Counted from the first letter of the stretch, positions 20,843 to 31,636 are shown. The stretch is 64,000 nt of DNA from Brachionus rotundiformis (GCA_016802295.1 JAESIW010000207.1:1230475-1294474), one strand, 5' to 3'. Numbers and translations are program-made. The notes: generated by a model from the letters alone, not told the origin.

Positions 20843-22628
20843 ATAATTGAAAAATGGCAATGTGGATGCACAAAGTGAAATAGCAGGTGTATTTCTATCA
20901 ATGTTTAAATTTGATTGATTAATTAATTAGTTAATTTATTGAGTGATAAATTTTTTTTTTTGTTTTAAGCTTATTTTGTTTTGAAGCTAGTTTATTTGGA
21001 CCCAAGATACCTGTTTTTAACATTGGGCTTTTAGTGTTTTGTTTTTTTTTTTTTTTTTTTTTGATATTCTAGTTTGGTGATATGGAAAAGATTTGACTCA
21101 ATTTTACAATTTTATTCAATCAAATATTAAATGTTAAAATTTAAAAGAAAAAAAATTATATATAAATTTGTAAATTAATTAAATAAATTATTGTGAGATC
21201 AAATGTGTCACAATCACTCGGCAGAACAAGTCCATTGATTTTCTTTTTGGTTTAGTTTTTTATTTTTTGGAAATATATTCAAGAATTTTAAACTATCTGG
21301 TTAAGAGTTTATTTTTATTTGTATAATTTAATTTATATTAATAAATTGGTTATCAACATTGGCAACATTTTCTCATTACATTTAGCTGAATGTTGAATTT
21401 TTAAACAAAATATTCAAATAAATTTATAAATAAACTTGGTCTATTTTTTTGCTCAATTAAGAGATAAACCTAGCCCAATAGTTCCTGACATTGAAAAAAA
21501 TTAACCTTGCTTGGCAAAAACCAATCCATTATCCAGAAAAAATAGAATGAACAGATGCTTGGCCAACTCACTTAACCATAGAGAGTTGAAACCAGAGGCC
21601 AATGATGGAGAGTGTCCGAGTCTGGACACTTTGGCTTTGGAAGTCTAAGCAGCATTCTGGGAATACAGCGGTTTGACACATTGTTTAACGCTGAACTATA
21701 CAGAAGAAGAACTATGAGTCTAGAAAATTGCGCTGACTTGGACATGTATCTAGAATGACAGATTGGTTATCCAGAAAGGAATAATTGCTTCATGAGCAAA
21801 TAGAATATTGGGTCGATTGGGATGATTGGGAAGCTTTTTTTAGATTTTCATGGTTTTATGGTCTGCATTTTCAGATCTATGGTACCTCATAATAGCACCA
21901 TGGATCTGAGACTTTGTTGTATATAACCTCCTGAAGGCTGTAAAGTTGATACAATTTAGATATCATGAGTCAAGAATGACTGCCAATGTTTTGCATCAGC
22001 GTTAGTTTAGTTAGAAATATCCACACGAATAAAAATCTGTCACAAAAAACTGTCTTTTACCACAATGAAATTTTTTAATCATAAAAATTTAAAATTTTTT
22101 TCTTTTTTAAAACTTAAATGATCAATTTTTAATTAAAAATAGCATGATAAACAAATATTTGAGACTATTTTTTTTTTATTGGAAAAATTTTAACAAAACT
22201 TTATTTTTATCAAAAATGATTGTATTAAAAATTTTTGCGTTTAATGGTTAGTGGTCAAGTGTTTTTTAAATTGTGTAAGAACTAATAAACTCTTAGATAG
22301 CCAGAAAATTGACAATACAACAACTAGAACCAAGTAGTGGCACAAAAAAGAGATACTATCAAAAAATTGGACAAGGACTTTGACCAATAATAATCTAAAG
22401 TTAGATAAATAAGATCAGAATTTAAATTACTTAAGAAAGCTTTCATTTAATTTTAAATAGAATTTAATAGTCAATGACCAAAAACATTAGTTTATAAATA
22501 TAAAAAAAAATATGATAATTAAGTTTAAATATTTTTTATTAACAAATTTTGTAATATAAAGTAAATCTATAACATAAAAAAATGAGTACATTAAATTAGG
22601 ACTAAAAGATTGTCATTTAAAGCTTATT
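20843..22628. other. Intergenic region with a decayed LINE fragment
   Basis: The TBP 3' flank is very T/A-rich. At about 21600-21850 a decayed LINE C-terminus is visible. The rest shows nothing. Confidence 0.45.
21600..21850 (+). pseudogene. Decayed LINE open-reading-frame C-terminus
   Basis: One frame reads RKLR*LGHVSRMTDWLSRK around 21725-21780, the R-(W)-LGHV-RM pattern common near the C-terminus of jockey/RTE-type ORF2. Stops and shifts elsewhere. Weak but recognisable. Confidence 0.4.
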
Positions 22629-24072
22629 TTAGCATTGGTTACTGGAACATGGTTCATTTTGGCCATTTGTTTTACGACGTTTGTCAATTATTTTCTTTCT
22701 CATTTGACTACTTTTCGATCTTCTCGAGACATCTGACCGATTGGCTCTGGTTCTACTGGCAGTGGAACTGCCTGGACGTGAAATGTTTAAATTGAGACTA
22801 AAATCAATGCTTGGCACATCGGTTTCATGGTTGAGTGAACTCTGCGCCTGAGCGAACAGCTGCTCGTAAGAGGGTGGCGCGCCGATACTTCCGCTCTGAG
22901 GTGTTGACCTCATGATAGCACCATGGATTGGCACGAGGCTAAAATTTGGCCGCGCATTTACCAAATTGGACTGGATACAAGCAGTATCTGGCTGACCAGT
23001 GGGCAAATTTACATATGCCACTCCTCTGCGCAATCTGAAAACCCGTATGGACAAAGTGACACACAAAAGTCCGATTATCAGCCCGACCAGGCTAAAAACC
23101 AGACTCAATGAGCGAATATTCAGATCTTTGGTATTGATTGTGTATTTGTGGCCGTTTTTTTTGACCAGAGCAACATCCAAGCTCAAGCAAACAGGCAAAA
23201 ATGGATCTCTTAAAATCTGCATTTTTGTCAAGTTAGTTTTGTCAGAGGCGAGAAAGCGCCAAATTCCACCCTGAACACACTCTAGTCTGTGCAGGTTTGA
23301 CACAACACTGGTTAAATTACTCTCTTGGTAAAAGTAAATCCTTGAAGCGTATCCATCTTGGCAATAGTAGCCAATTTGATCGCCAGGTTGGTAAAAATTG
23401 CGACCAGGTAGCAGAAATCCATTGCTAATAGATGAGTTAAATTCTGGCTGTTGGCAATACTGAACACATTCGTACAGTTCTTGTTCTTTTTCACCACTTT
23501 CCGATGCCTTGTCGCTTCCACGACATTTAACTGTCTTGACTCTGAGCTTTAATTGTTTGTCTGAGTTTATTTTCTGCAAAAAAAAGCCCTTTTGGCACTC
23601 GTAGCGCGCCCAATCGCCTTGAATCAGATCCAAATAGAATCCGGTCAAGTTGGTCGCGCCACGGGCTCTCCGAGTGTTCACTCTCACCATACCATTTGGT
23701 ATAAATGATTGAACTTGGCACTTTTCTTTTTTTTTTGAATTAAAAATAAATAATAAATTTAATTAGGAAAATTGTTTTATTTTACTAAAACAAAGAGGAA
23801 GATTTTGGTACACAAAGCCTTGAATTGGCAACCATGTAGCTGATTTGTTGACATATGAAGATTTGGAGTTTAGGCCATAGTCTGGGTGACATTTGGCAAT
23901 GAACATGGTTCGGTTGGCTGTAGACTCGATCCACCCATTTGGAATGAAATCAATTGGTACTGAAGTTGTTGATTTATCTTAATTAATGAGGTTATCTTGG
24001 ATCCCAACTTATCATTATTGGCGTCTTACCTATTTTAATGACTGATAGTAGGAGAAAAAAAAATATTTTCAT
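22629..24072 (-). CDS. Single-pass membrane protein with sushi (CCP) domains
   Basis: Minus-strand exons 24030-24072, 23786-23959 and 22629-23725 join in phase to 437 aa. Exon 1 encodes a signal peptide (MKIFFFLLLSVIKI). Three CCP-like modules follow: FIPNGWIESTANRTMF...AKC; CQVQSFIPNGMV...YECQKGFF; CQQPEF...ISNGFLLPG...YYCQDGY. Then a membrane helix (LSLVFSLVGLIIGLLCVTLS), a basic stop-transfer RVFRLRR, and a cytoplasmic tail with a PPSY motif (GAPPSYEQLF), a possible WW-domain ligand, ending in Arg/Lys/Ser-rich sequence. Likely a cell-surface adhesion or recognition receptor; I do not recognise a named orthologue. The third acceptor lies in a poly-A run and is the least certain splice. Confidence 0.75.
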
Positions 24073-24805
24073 CTCAGATTTAGTGATTTTGGTACAAATT
24101 TGGCCTATATTTCGAATAAAAATCGAGTATTAATATTGCCGGACTTTGGATTTCAAATAGCCGCTTTAGAATAAAATATGTTAATTTTTGATTGGGAGTG
24201 TCTCGAATTGTCTTTTGGGCATATTCATATAAAAATAGATACACAAATTAAATCTGATTTATTAGGTAATTATTTATATTTTAGTCTTTTAGTTAATTAT
24301 AGAAAAATAAACTATTGTTTAAATGCTTAAATGGTCAAGTTTTAATGTAAGCTTTAATGGTCAAGCATAAATGGTAAAAGAGCCACAAATTACCATTTGT
24401 TTCACATCAAATGACTGCGTTTGTGAGAAAATTAATTAATTAAATATAAAAAAATAAAAATTAAAAGTTAATTTTTTTAAATTAATATTTTTTTTTATTT
24501 AGTTATCTAATTTTTTAAAATTTTTATCTAATAAATTGTTTAGTTTGTTCTGTCATTTAACCACATAGGTGGCATCGCAACTCGGAAATGAACAAAATAT
24601 TCAAGGTAACCAAAATGGTAATAGTGGTAACGATTTCATAAATGAAACAAGTGTAGAGCCCAAATACTAAACTATCTTTAAGAATAGATAATTATTAAAA
24701 TTAAAAATAAACCAAAAAATACTCAATTAAATTAATTAAATAATTTTTATTAAACCGAAAAAATTTTTTTTTTAAAAATTAAAGATAAAAATTAGCTTAA
24801 ACTTA
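24073..24805. other. Intergenic region with a possible orphan exon
   Basis: AT-rich, except 24571-24669, where an AG acceptor is followed by an open plus-strand frame of 33 codons (VASQLGNEQNIQG...TSVEPKY, then stop). It could be a terminal exon or a fragment; no upstream exons were found. Confidence 0.35.
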
Positions 24806-25368
24806 TTAATTTTTTAAGTTTTCGAGCTCATTAATTGGTTTTAGAAGTTTGTGCCATAATTCCTGAGCTGGATCGGAAGGCTTAGGCAGTGTTCGGGCCA
24901 GATGTCCGATTAAATTAATACCATCACAATATTTGGCTATGTGTTTATCTATTCTACTATCTATGCTATTCGATTTGACTCTTTCTATCTTCTGTCTATA
25001 ATAAAGCTCCCTGGTATCCAAGCTGATCTTTTCTTCGTCCAATAAATCATTGCCAAAGTCAAATATTCGTTCCAGCTGGTTTTTTTCAAACCCTGCGACC
25101 AAATTTTCCAATTTAATTCTGTTAATTAGGTCTTCATTTATAAAAATTTTCGGCTTTTCTTCAACTATCTGATACTCATAGCCCTGATTGTCTTTAATTC
25201 GTCTATTGAGCTTGTTTATTTGTCTTACATGTACTTTGGGCTCTGTTTTACCACTCTGAGTCTTTAGAAATTTATTACCAAAATTATCAAAATTGTTGAA
25301 ATTACCTTTATTTTTCTATGGAACGAGTTTAGACATTTTAGGTTAATTTTATCTCGCTCAGTCTCCAT
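24806..25368 (-). CDS. Unidentified conserved-looking small protein
   Basis: Two minus-strand exons, 25306-25368 and 24806-25261, join in phase (KIK|TQSG) to 172 aa. The protein is Lys/Glu/Asn-rich, predicted mostly helical, with no signal peptide or membrane segment. Notable stretches: HVRQINKLNRRIKDNQGYEY, KNQLERIFDFGNDLLDEE, INLIGHLARTLPKPSDPAQE. Codon use is like the neighbouring genes and the splice is clean, so I take it as real. It is divergent from PARG, with only 76 bp between the two start codons, which suggests a shared bidirectional promoter. No function assigned. Confidence 0.65.
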
Positions 25369-25444
25369 TTTAATTTTAAAAATTCATTAATACATAGCAA
25401 CATAAAAAAATAATTATAATTTATTAAAAAAAAATATCAAAAAT

Positions 25445-27279
25445 ATGGACTTGTCTTCAGCCACAAATGAGATAGATTTTGAGTGCATTACCAAAGTAAA
25501 TGAATAAAAAATTAAATGATTAAAGATCTAAAATTGTAATCAAGGCTGGGTACAAATTTATCTGTGAAGATAATGACTATTTTATAGACCCAACTCAGAT
25601 GGACAATCATACTGTTTTGTTTTCTGAATACTCTGGTACTGGACAATATTTAAACTATGTGAACCTACCATGGGATTCCAAAGTAGAAAACAATTATCTA
25701 ATTTTGAAAAATTAATTTTAAATAAAAAAAGAAACATTGGGAAAATGTCAAGCAAAGTTTGACAGCCTTAAAGAGCCGTCTCCAAGTTCAACTAGATCCG
25801 TACTTAATTGAAGTACATCTATTAATTTTAAAATATTTACGCTAGCCTGGTTATTTTAAGATTGCCATTACCAAATACCATCATGTTAGACAAAATTATA
25901 AAAATATTGAAATATTGTTTAAAGTAATTTATGGATAATTTATTAGTTTTGGTTTTGGTTAAATTATTTTTTCAAAGAGTGTTTCGAATGATTGGTTGGA
26001 AAAACTAATTCCAAAAATGGTAGACCTGGTCTTGGAATCGCCAGACACTATTCAAAAACAAATACCAATTCTTCACTCAAACTCAAACCAATCTATTTCC
26101 ATAAGCAAAAAACAATGCGCCTGTATTTTAGCTAATGCATTTTTTTGCACATTTGAAAACCGCTCTGGCAATCTGAACCATCCAATGATGCCATTTTTTA
26201 ATCTTAATCAGTAACAATAACAAATTTTAGATAGAAAAAAAGATAATTTTTTTCTTGACCAGAATGCTTGCTTCAGAAAGTTATAATTCTACCAAGATAG
26301 AAAAATTAAAATGTATCATGGTATACTTTGAGAGGGTGACTGACTCAGAACCGGTTGGTGTGCTGACCTATAGCCGGTTCAGTGTAAAAAATCTGGATAA
26401 AAACTTGTTCCAAAGTTGTACCAAACAAATACGCAAGTCTGTCATTATGTCACAAGGCAAAATTGAGGACTGCACAGGCGCGGTTCAGCTCGATTTTGCC
26501 AATAAGTACATTGGTGGTGGTGTGTTAAATAGTGGATGTGTTCAAGAAGAGATTCGGTTTGTTATTTGTCCAGAGCTGTTGGTCTCTTTGCTTTTTATGG
26601 AGCGAATGAGTGAAAATGAGTGCATATTGATCCGTGGTGCGGAAAGATTTGCCGATTACTCTGGCTACGCGAAATCTTTTAAGTTTGAAAAGAGTGTTAT
26701 AGATACAACCCAAAGGTAGGAAATAATTAAATTTAATAATTAAATTTATTTCTTATACAAAGAGATAAGTATGAGAGAATATTGACTGACGTGCTGGCCA
26801 TCGACGCACACCATTTTAGAAAAAAGAGAGATCAGTTTAGTGAGAAATATTTTTGGCGGGAGATTTGGAAGAGTTATGCTGGATTTTCGGCATCTTGGAA
26901 AACACCAAAGGATAAAGAGACCATGTTGCCATGTTTGGCAACCGGTAATTGGGGTTGTGGGGTTTTCAATGGAGACATTCAATTTAAATGTAAATTTAGA
27001 TGTTGATTTTAAAAGTTTTTTATTTTGATCACAAAAATTAATTTAAAAGATTTAATCCAGTTGATAGCTGCTTCAGTCGCCGATAGAGATTTGGTTTATT
27101 TTACTTTCGGTGACCAAGATTTAAGCTACGAACTGGGCGCCTTTAATGATTTTTTGACCAAAAAACCAATGACTGTGGCTGAGTTGGTGAAAATTTTGTC
27201 GAAATTTGGGGACTATAGAGAATCATCACACACGAAAGTTTTTGATTTTGTAGAAAAATACATAAATGACAATAATTAA
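25445..27279 (+). CDS. PARG: Poly(ADP-ribose) glycohydrolase
   Basis: Eight exons in phase: 25445-25495, 25545-25682, 25732-25812, 25861-25923, 25978-26210, 26263-26715, 26763-26989, 27050-27279, giving 491 aa; introns are 47-60 bp. PARG cuts ribose-ribose bonds of poly(ADP-ribose) made by PARPs during DNA repair. The macrodomain signature GGGVLNSGCVQEE is at residues 273-285 with both catalytic glutamates. Other family blocks: QIPILHSN, ILANAFFCTF, VQLDFANKYIGGG, LAIDAHHFRK, ATGNWGCGVF and ASVADRDLVYFTFGD. It is about the length of the human catalytic core plus regulatory segment, without the long disordered N-terminus. Start chosen at the ATG whose short exon splices in phase. Confidence 0.95.
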
Positions 27280-27811
27280 CTTTTTGTTTCTAATTATTAA
27301 ATTATTAAATAAAAATAATATTTTTTTTACTGATTATCTTTTTTAAAAAATTATTCTTTATGATTATGAAAAGAATAATTTTTCATCCTCAAATTATATT
27401 TCCAAAATTTAATTTTCTACTAAAATTGTAACTTTGTCCTTTATTTAAGACAATATTTTAGAATCAAATTTTTTTTAATATTGAAAAAATATTAGAAAAA
27501 ATATTAACCATTAGAAGTTTTCTTTATCAAATTTTTTAATTTAATAATTAAATTTTAATTGATGTTAAGAAATATAGAAAATATTTTTTGTTTAGTAATC
27601 TTGATTAAAAATCAAAAAAAAATGTTATTAATGGGTTATTATTATTTTTACGATAAATAACATAAATTAAATTTACTTGTCCTTACAAATGTAAAATTAC
27701 GAATATTTACGTAAATAGAGGTAATTTATCGTAAAAATAATTATAACTGTAGAATAATGTCAAATCAATCATCACTTTAAATCATATGAAATCTAAAAAA
27801 TTATTTTTTAA
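27280..27811. other. Intergenic, AT-rich, with a small inverted repeat
   Basis: It contains an imperfect 27-bp inverted repeat (27635-27661 and 27720-27747, core TTATTTTTACGATAAAT) with a spacer of about 58 bp. No coding pattern. Confidence 0.5.
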
Positions 27812-28253
27812 AAATGTATAGTCTGTTGTGAGTAATAAAATTTTAGATTTTTAATAAAAAATAATAAATGACACCGTAAAGCAGCTACAATAGACGGCTC
27901 TCTTGGTAAGTCGTCTTCGCAAGCCTGCTTGTAGTAGCTTATTATTATTATTTTAATTATTTAAGTTCTTATCGGCTTTAGTTATATAAATTTTGTCTGT
28001 TTTCAAAAAATTAGTTTTTAATTGGTAATAAAAAGAAAAAGCTTTAATTAAAAAAAATAATATAATCATACAATTGAAAAGCTTGAAAAAAGTGATTTAA
28101 AAAAAACAGTTTTTTATATATTCGACCACTATCGAATACAATTAGATTTTGACAAATAATTATTGATTACAAGTTAATTTTAATTATTTAAATAATAAAT
28201 TAATTAATAAAATAATTATTTTAATGTCACCCTCCTCTTTGTTTCAACCGGGC
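27812..28253 (+). repeat. Large inverted repeat, left outer arm
   Basis: About 440 bp are highly similar to the reverse complement of 31141-31562, with only scattered mismatches and small indels. The arm includes AGCTAC/GTAGCT stems around AGACGGCTCTCTTGGTAAGT (27892-27911) and ends at CACCCTCCTCTTTG...CCGGGC. Confidence 0.85.
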
Positions 28254-28740
28254 TTGGGACCGGCTTTGGCAGAGTTATGACGGCGTCTTTCCCTAGGAAG
28301 CCAGTGGGACGTTCATCATAAACAGCGCCACTCATCCGAGCACTCAAATTGGCTGCGAACTCGGCAACTATTTAGACTAGCTTGGAACCACAAACCAAGC
28401 GACTTCTCTCTCTCTTTCGATTGAGAAAAAGTCTTAACTTAAGGCTTCCAAAGTTACGTACTATTTGCAGAGGGTCAGCTGTACAGCAGATTCTCGCTCC
28501 TTTCGGATTTTATACTGGGAGATGGTCGAAGCCAGCGGCGCCCTCATACGACAAGACTTGGACAAAGACCCGTAGGCCTATGTACCCGCCATACAGCTCT
28601 TCTGCAGACTACGTGAAAGACCACATGCACATACGATGCATGTGGCTGCCACCACCCTCCTCTTTTTTCATCAGGGCTTGGGACCTGCGGATCGGCAGAG
28701 TTATGGTGACTGCTTTCTCTTTCCAATTCTTTTCGATTTT
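28225..28740 (+). repeat. GC-rich segment between two copies of a 70-bp repeat (X)
   Basis: X (28225-28296; CACCCTCCTCTTTG ... GGCTTGGGACCGG ... CAGAGTTATGACGGCG) recurs in reverse at 31570-31636 and in diverged form at about 28650-28722. Between copies, 28297-28640 is unusually GC-rich for this DNA and includes the hairpin CCACATGCA-CATACGA-TGCATGTGG (28620-28644). The open frame 28382-28753 has no homology and I do not call it a gene. Confidence 0.6.
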
Positions 28741-28799
28741 CCAAATATTATAATTTTTTTGAAAATTTTTAATTTTTTTAAAAAATAAAATGAATTTTT

Positions 28800-28945
28800 T
28801 TCTATAAAATCAACTTCTATTTATACCCTTCCGACTAATTTAACCAATTTAACTAATTTAACTTTTTATACAAAATCAGTAGACTCTTTGTAAAAGAAAA
28901 TTGTTCCTAATGAATGATAGAGTTTTGCTGACTCAACTTTCAATT
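28800..28945 (+). repeat. Dispersed repeat family C, copy in left inner arm
   Basis: AATCAACTTCTATTTATACC and CGACTAATTTAACCAATTTA match the reverse complement of 30886-30975 almost exactly, so the inverted repeat continues inside the outer arms. A diverged third copy is at 18940-19190. Confidence 0.75.
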
Positions 28946-29023
28946 TAATTAAAAAGATTAAAAATATTTATTAAATTTTTTAATGCCATCAATTAAATTA
29001 TCAATATCATTCCTTTTTTTTAA

Positions 29024-29238
29024 CACTAGAAAGCCCGAGGGGTTTTTAAAACCCTTTTTAAAAAATATAAACTTAAAAATTTTCTCAAAGAGGTAAAGTT
29101 ATCAAAAATTACTCAAAAAGACTTAAAATAAACTTGTAATACTTAAATTTTTTAATAATATTTTAAATAATTTTTTATCTATTTCTTGTGATATTTTAAT
29201 TTTAAATTTTTGTAATTAATCAACCGGACTTTCTAGTG
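29024..29238 (+). mobile_element. piggyBac-like MITE
   Basis: 215 bp bounded by TIRs CACTAGAAAGCCCG (left) and CGGACTTTCTAGTG (right). The left end abuts TTAA (29020-29023), the right end TTGA (29239-29242), a one-base decay of a TTAA target duplication. A CTAGAAAG-type end with TTAA is typical of piggyBac elements. No coding capacity. Confidence 0.75.
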
Positions 29239-29617
29239 TTGAGAAGTATTTCATTTGAACAGACAACAATAATCTTATTTGTTACTAAAATAAAAGCCAT
29301 TACCTTCTACTTTCTAAAACTTTGCCAATCTTTACATCTTAAATAAAGCAGCCATAAATTCCTTAAGTTATGTTTCTTCCATGCTTTAATTATCATTATA
29401 AAAATTTTCTATAAAATTAATAAGTAATAAGTTGGACAATGACAAAAATTTTAGTCAACCATTAAAATCTTTATTAATCAAAATTCTTAAATACTTAAAT
29501 TAAAAATTTACAAATATAACTAATTAATTTTCGACCAAAAATTTTTGATTTTTACTTACAAATTAGATAGAAATATTAAGTAAAAATAAAAAACTTTTTA
29601 ATAAAATTTATTCACAA

Positions 29618-30432
29618 TTAGAGTCTTCTATTAATGACCTCATTGGTATCGTCATCAATAATGGTCTCGAGTTTCCTTCTCTCAATGGGATTTAAGCTGT
29701 CTGGTACGACCACTTTTTTGCTTCGTACCGGTGGAAGGAAAGCTTCTAATCGGACAGCTTTAAGCGCAGTGGGCTGCGATTCTATTATATGGTCTATTTC
29801 GTCTTGCTTGGCATTAAAGTATTTGAGTTTAAGAATTCGATTTCTTCAATCATAAAGGATAAAAAAATATCTATTCGATTGGAAAAATACCTATTGCGTG
29901 CTTCGGCAGCTTTAAGTTGACCAATTAGTCTGTCATGTCTTTCTTTTTCTATTTTCATCAATTTTTCTGTCTCCTCCAAGTTGATCTTTTTGCTTTTGGT
30001 CAAGCTGGCCATCGGTTCGGTGGAATATATGGAGCTGGATGATTCCATTTTTCTAATCAGCTGCCTCTTGTGCTCCAACAATTGACTTTTGTGCAAATCG
30101 CGAATTCTCTTCTTTGAGTCCGACTGGGCTTCGGCTATATGGTTACTTGGACCAGCATACTTAAACAATATATTAAATTTAATCTTTTAATTAAATCAAA
30201 TGGTTACGAATGCAAATTTGCTTCTAAGAACAATAGGCATGCGCCTCAGATCATAGTAGTCAACTGTTTTGCCAAGCAGCAACACTTTTTTGTTTGGATT
30301 CTACAAAAATTAATAAAATGAAGTCTTAAAAATTAGACTTTAGGGTATTAGAACTTCTTTTATGGTGACTTTTTTGTTTTCGTTTGGTTCCCCGAGGGGG
30401 TTTTTTGCTGTTTGATCAAGACTTGCAGCCAT
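29618..30432 (-). CDS. Unidentified coiled-coil protein inside the large inverted repeat
   Basis: Four minus-strand exons, 30355-30432, 30208-30300, 29891-30159 and 29618-29843, join in phase to 221 aa (introns 54, 48 and 47 bp; the first donor, GTTCTA, is weak). The N-terminus is acidic and low-complexity. Then come KKVLLLGKTVDYYDLRRMPI, a charged helical region (DSKKRIRDLHKSQLLEHKRQ; LEETEKLMKIEKERHDRLIG), the block RILKLKYFNAKQDEIDHIIE, TALKAVRLEAFLPP, and a charged C-terminus. No signal or membrane segment. Consistent frame and splices argue for a functional gene; I cannot name the family. It is the only gene between the repeat arms at 27.8 and 31.6 kb. Confidence 0.65.
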
Positions 30433-30859
30433 ATTTATCGTGACTTATTAATTAATTTATGATCTAGTGAGACTTTATAAGGTTTTCTTATTTTAAACAA
30501 ACATAATCTTTATTGTTTGGTGCTAACTTTGGTTATAGGCCCTTAAGGAATATGCTAATTTGATCCTGGTGATTGAACAAATTTTTTAGACAAATATTTT
30601 CGTGTAAGAAATTGATGTTAATTTGTCGGTTTCCATAGAAATGGAAATAAACAGCTGAAATGAATTGTTTTCTGGTAATATTAAGTTATATTTGCCAAAG
30701 TTTGATTTTAAAACAAATTAAATTTATAATAATTCAAAAGATAAAAGTAAATAATTTAACTTTACAATTACAAATAATGTTAATAATTAAATTTAATTGA
30801 TTGCCTCAATTAAATAAGTAGTCACTAAAAATCATTTTTAATCTTTTTGATTCAATTGA

Positions 30860-30980
30860 AAGGTATTAACATCTTTGTTTAGCAAAAAGTCAACTGATTT
30901 TGTTGTAAATAGATAAATTAATTAAATTGGTTAAATTAGTCGGGAGGGTATAAATAGAAGTTGATTTTTAAAAGTAAAAA
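30860..30980 (-). repeat. Dispersed repeat family C, inverted copy (right inner arm)
   Basis: Reverse complement of 28800-28890: GGTTAAATTAGTCGGGAGGG then TATAAATAGAAGTTGATTTT. It lies between the coiled-coil gene and the right outer arm. Confidence 0.75.
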
Positions 30981-31140
30981 CTTTTATTTCTGGAAAATGA
31001 AAATACATTTTATTATAAATTTTTTTTTTAACTTATAATTTTTATCTTATATGTAAGTAAAAATCAAAAATTTTTGTTCAAAAATTGATTAATCATTATT
31101 TTTGTAAATTTTTAATTTAAGTTTTTTAGAATTTTGAAAA

Positions 31141-31562
31141 GCCCGGTTGCAACAAAGAGGAGGGTGACATTAAAATAATTAATAAATAATTAAAATTAAC
31201 TTGTAATCAATAATTATTTGTCAAAATCTAATTGTATTCGATAGTGGTCGAATATATAAAAAACTGTTTTTTTTAAATCACTTTTTTCAAGCTTTTCAAT
31301 TGTATGATTATATTATTTTTTTTAATTAAAGCTTTTTCTTTTTATTACCAATTAAAAACTAATTTTTTGAAAACAGACAAAATTTATATAACTAAAGCCG
31401 ATAAGAACTTAAATAATTAAAATAATAATAATAAGCTACTGCAAGCAGGCTTGCGAAGACGACTTACCAAGAGAGCCGTCTATTGTAGCTGCTTTACGGT
31501 GTCATTTATTATTTTTTATTAAAAATCTAAAATTTTTTTACTCACAACAACTATACATATAT
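31141..31562 (-). repeat. Large inverted repeat, right outer arm
   Basis: Reverse complement of 27812-28253. It contains the junction-like fold: AGCTAC...GTAGCT outer stem, GCAAGC/GCTTGC hairpin, and AGACG/CGTCT hairpin presenting ACTTACCAAGAG (31462-31473). Confidence 0.85.
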
Positions 31563-31569
31563 TATTTTT

Positions 31570-31636
31570 AGGGAAAGACGCCGTCATAACTCTGCCAAAG
31601 CCGGTCCCAAGCCTGGTTGCGAAAAGGGTAGGGTGA
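31570..31636 (-). repeat. 70-bp repeat X, inverted copy
   Basis: Reverse complement of 28225-28296 (AGGGAAAGACGCCGTCATAA ... GGTCCCAAGCC). It lies outside the right arm, whereas its partner is inside the left one, as if the repeating unit is X plus arm. Confidence 0.75.

Noticed and set aside
27900..27911. CTCTTGGTAAGT as a real 5' splice site of a spliced-leader gene
   Set aside because: On the SL-like strand no GT follows the putative leader, and no Sm site was identified.
28382..28753. 123-codon open frame in the GC-rich block
   Set aside because: The block is repetitive, the frame has no homology, and it runs through a copy of repeat X.
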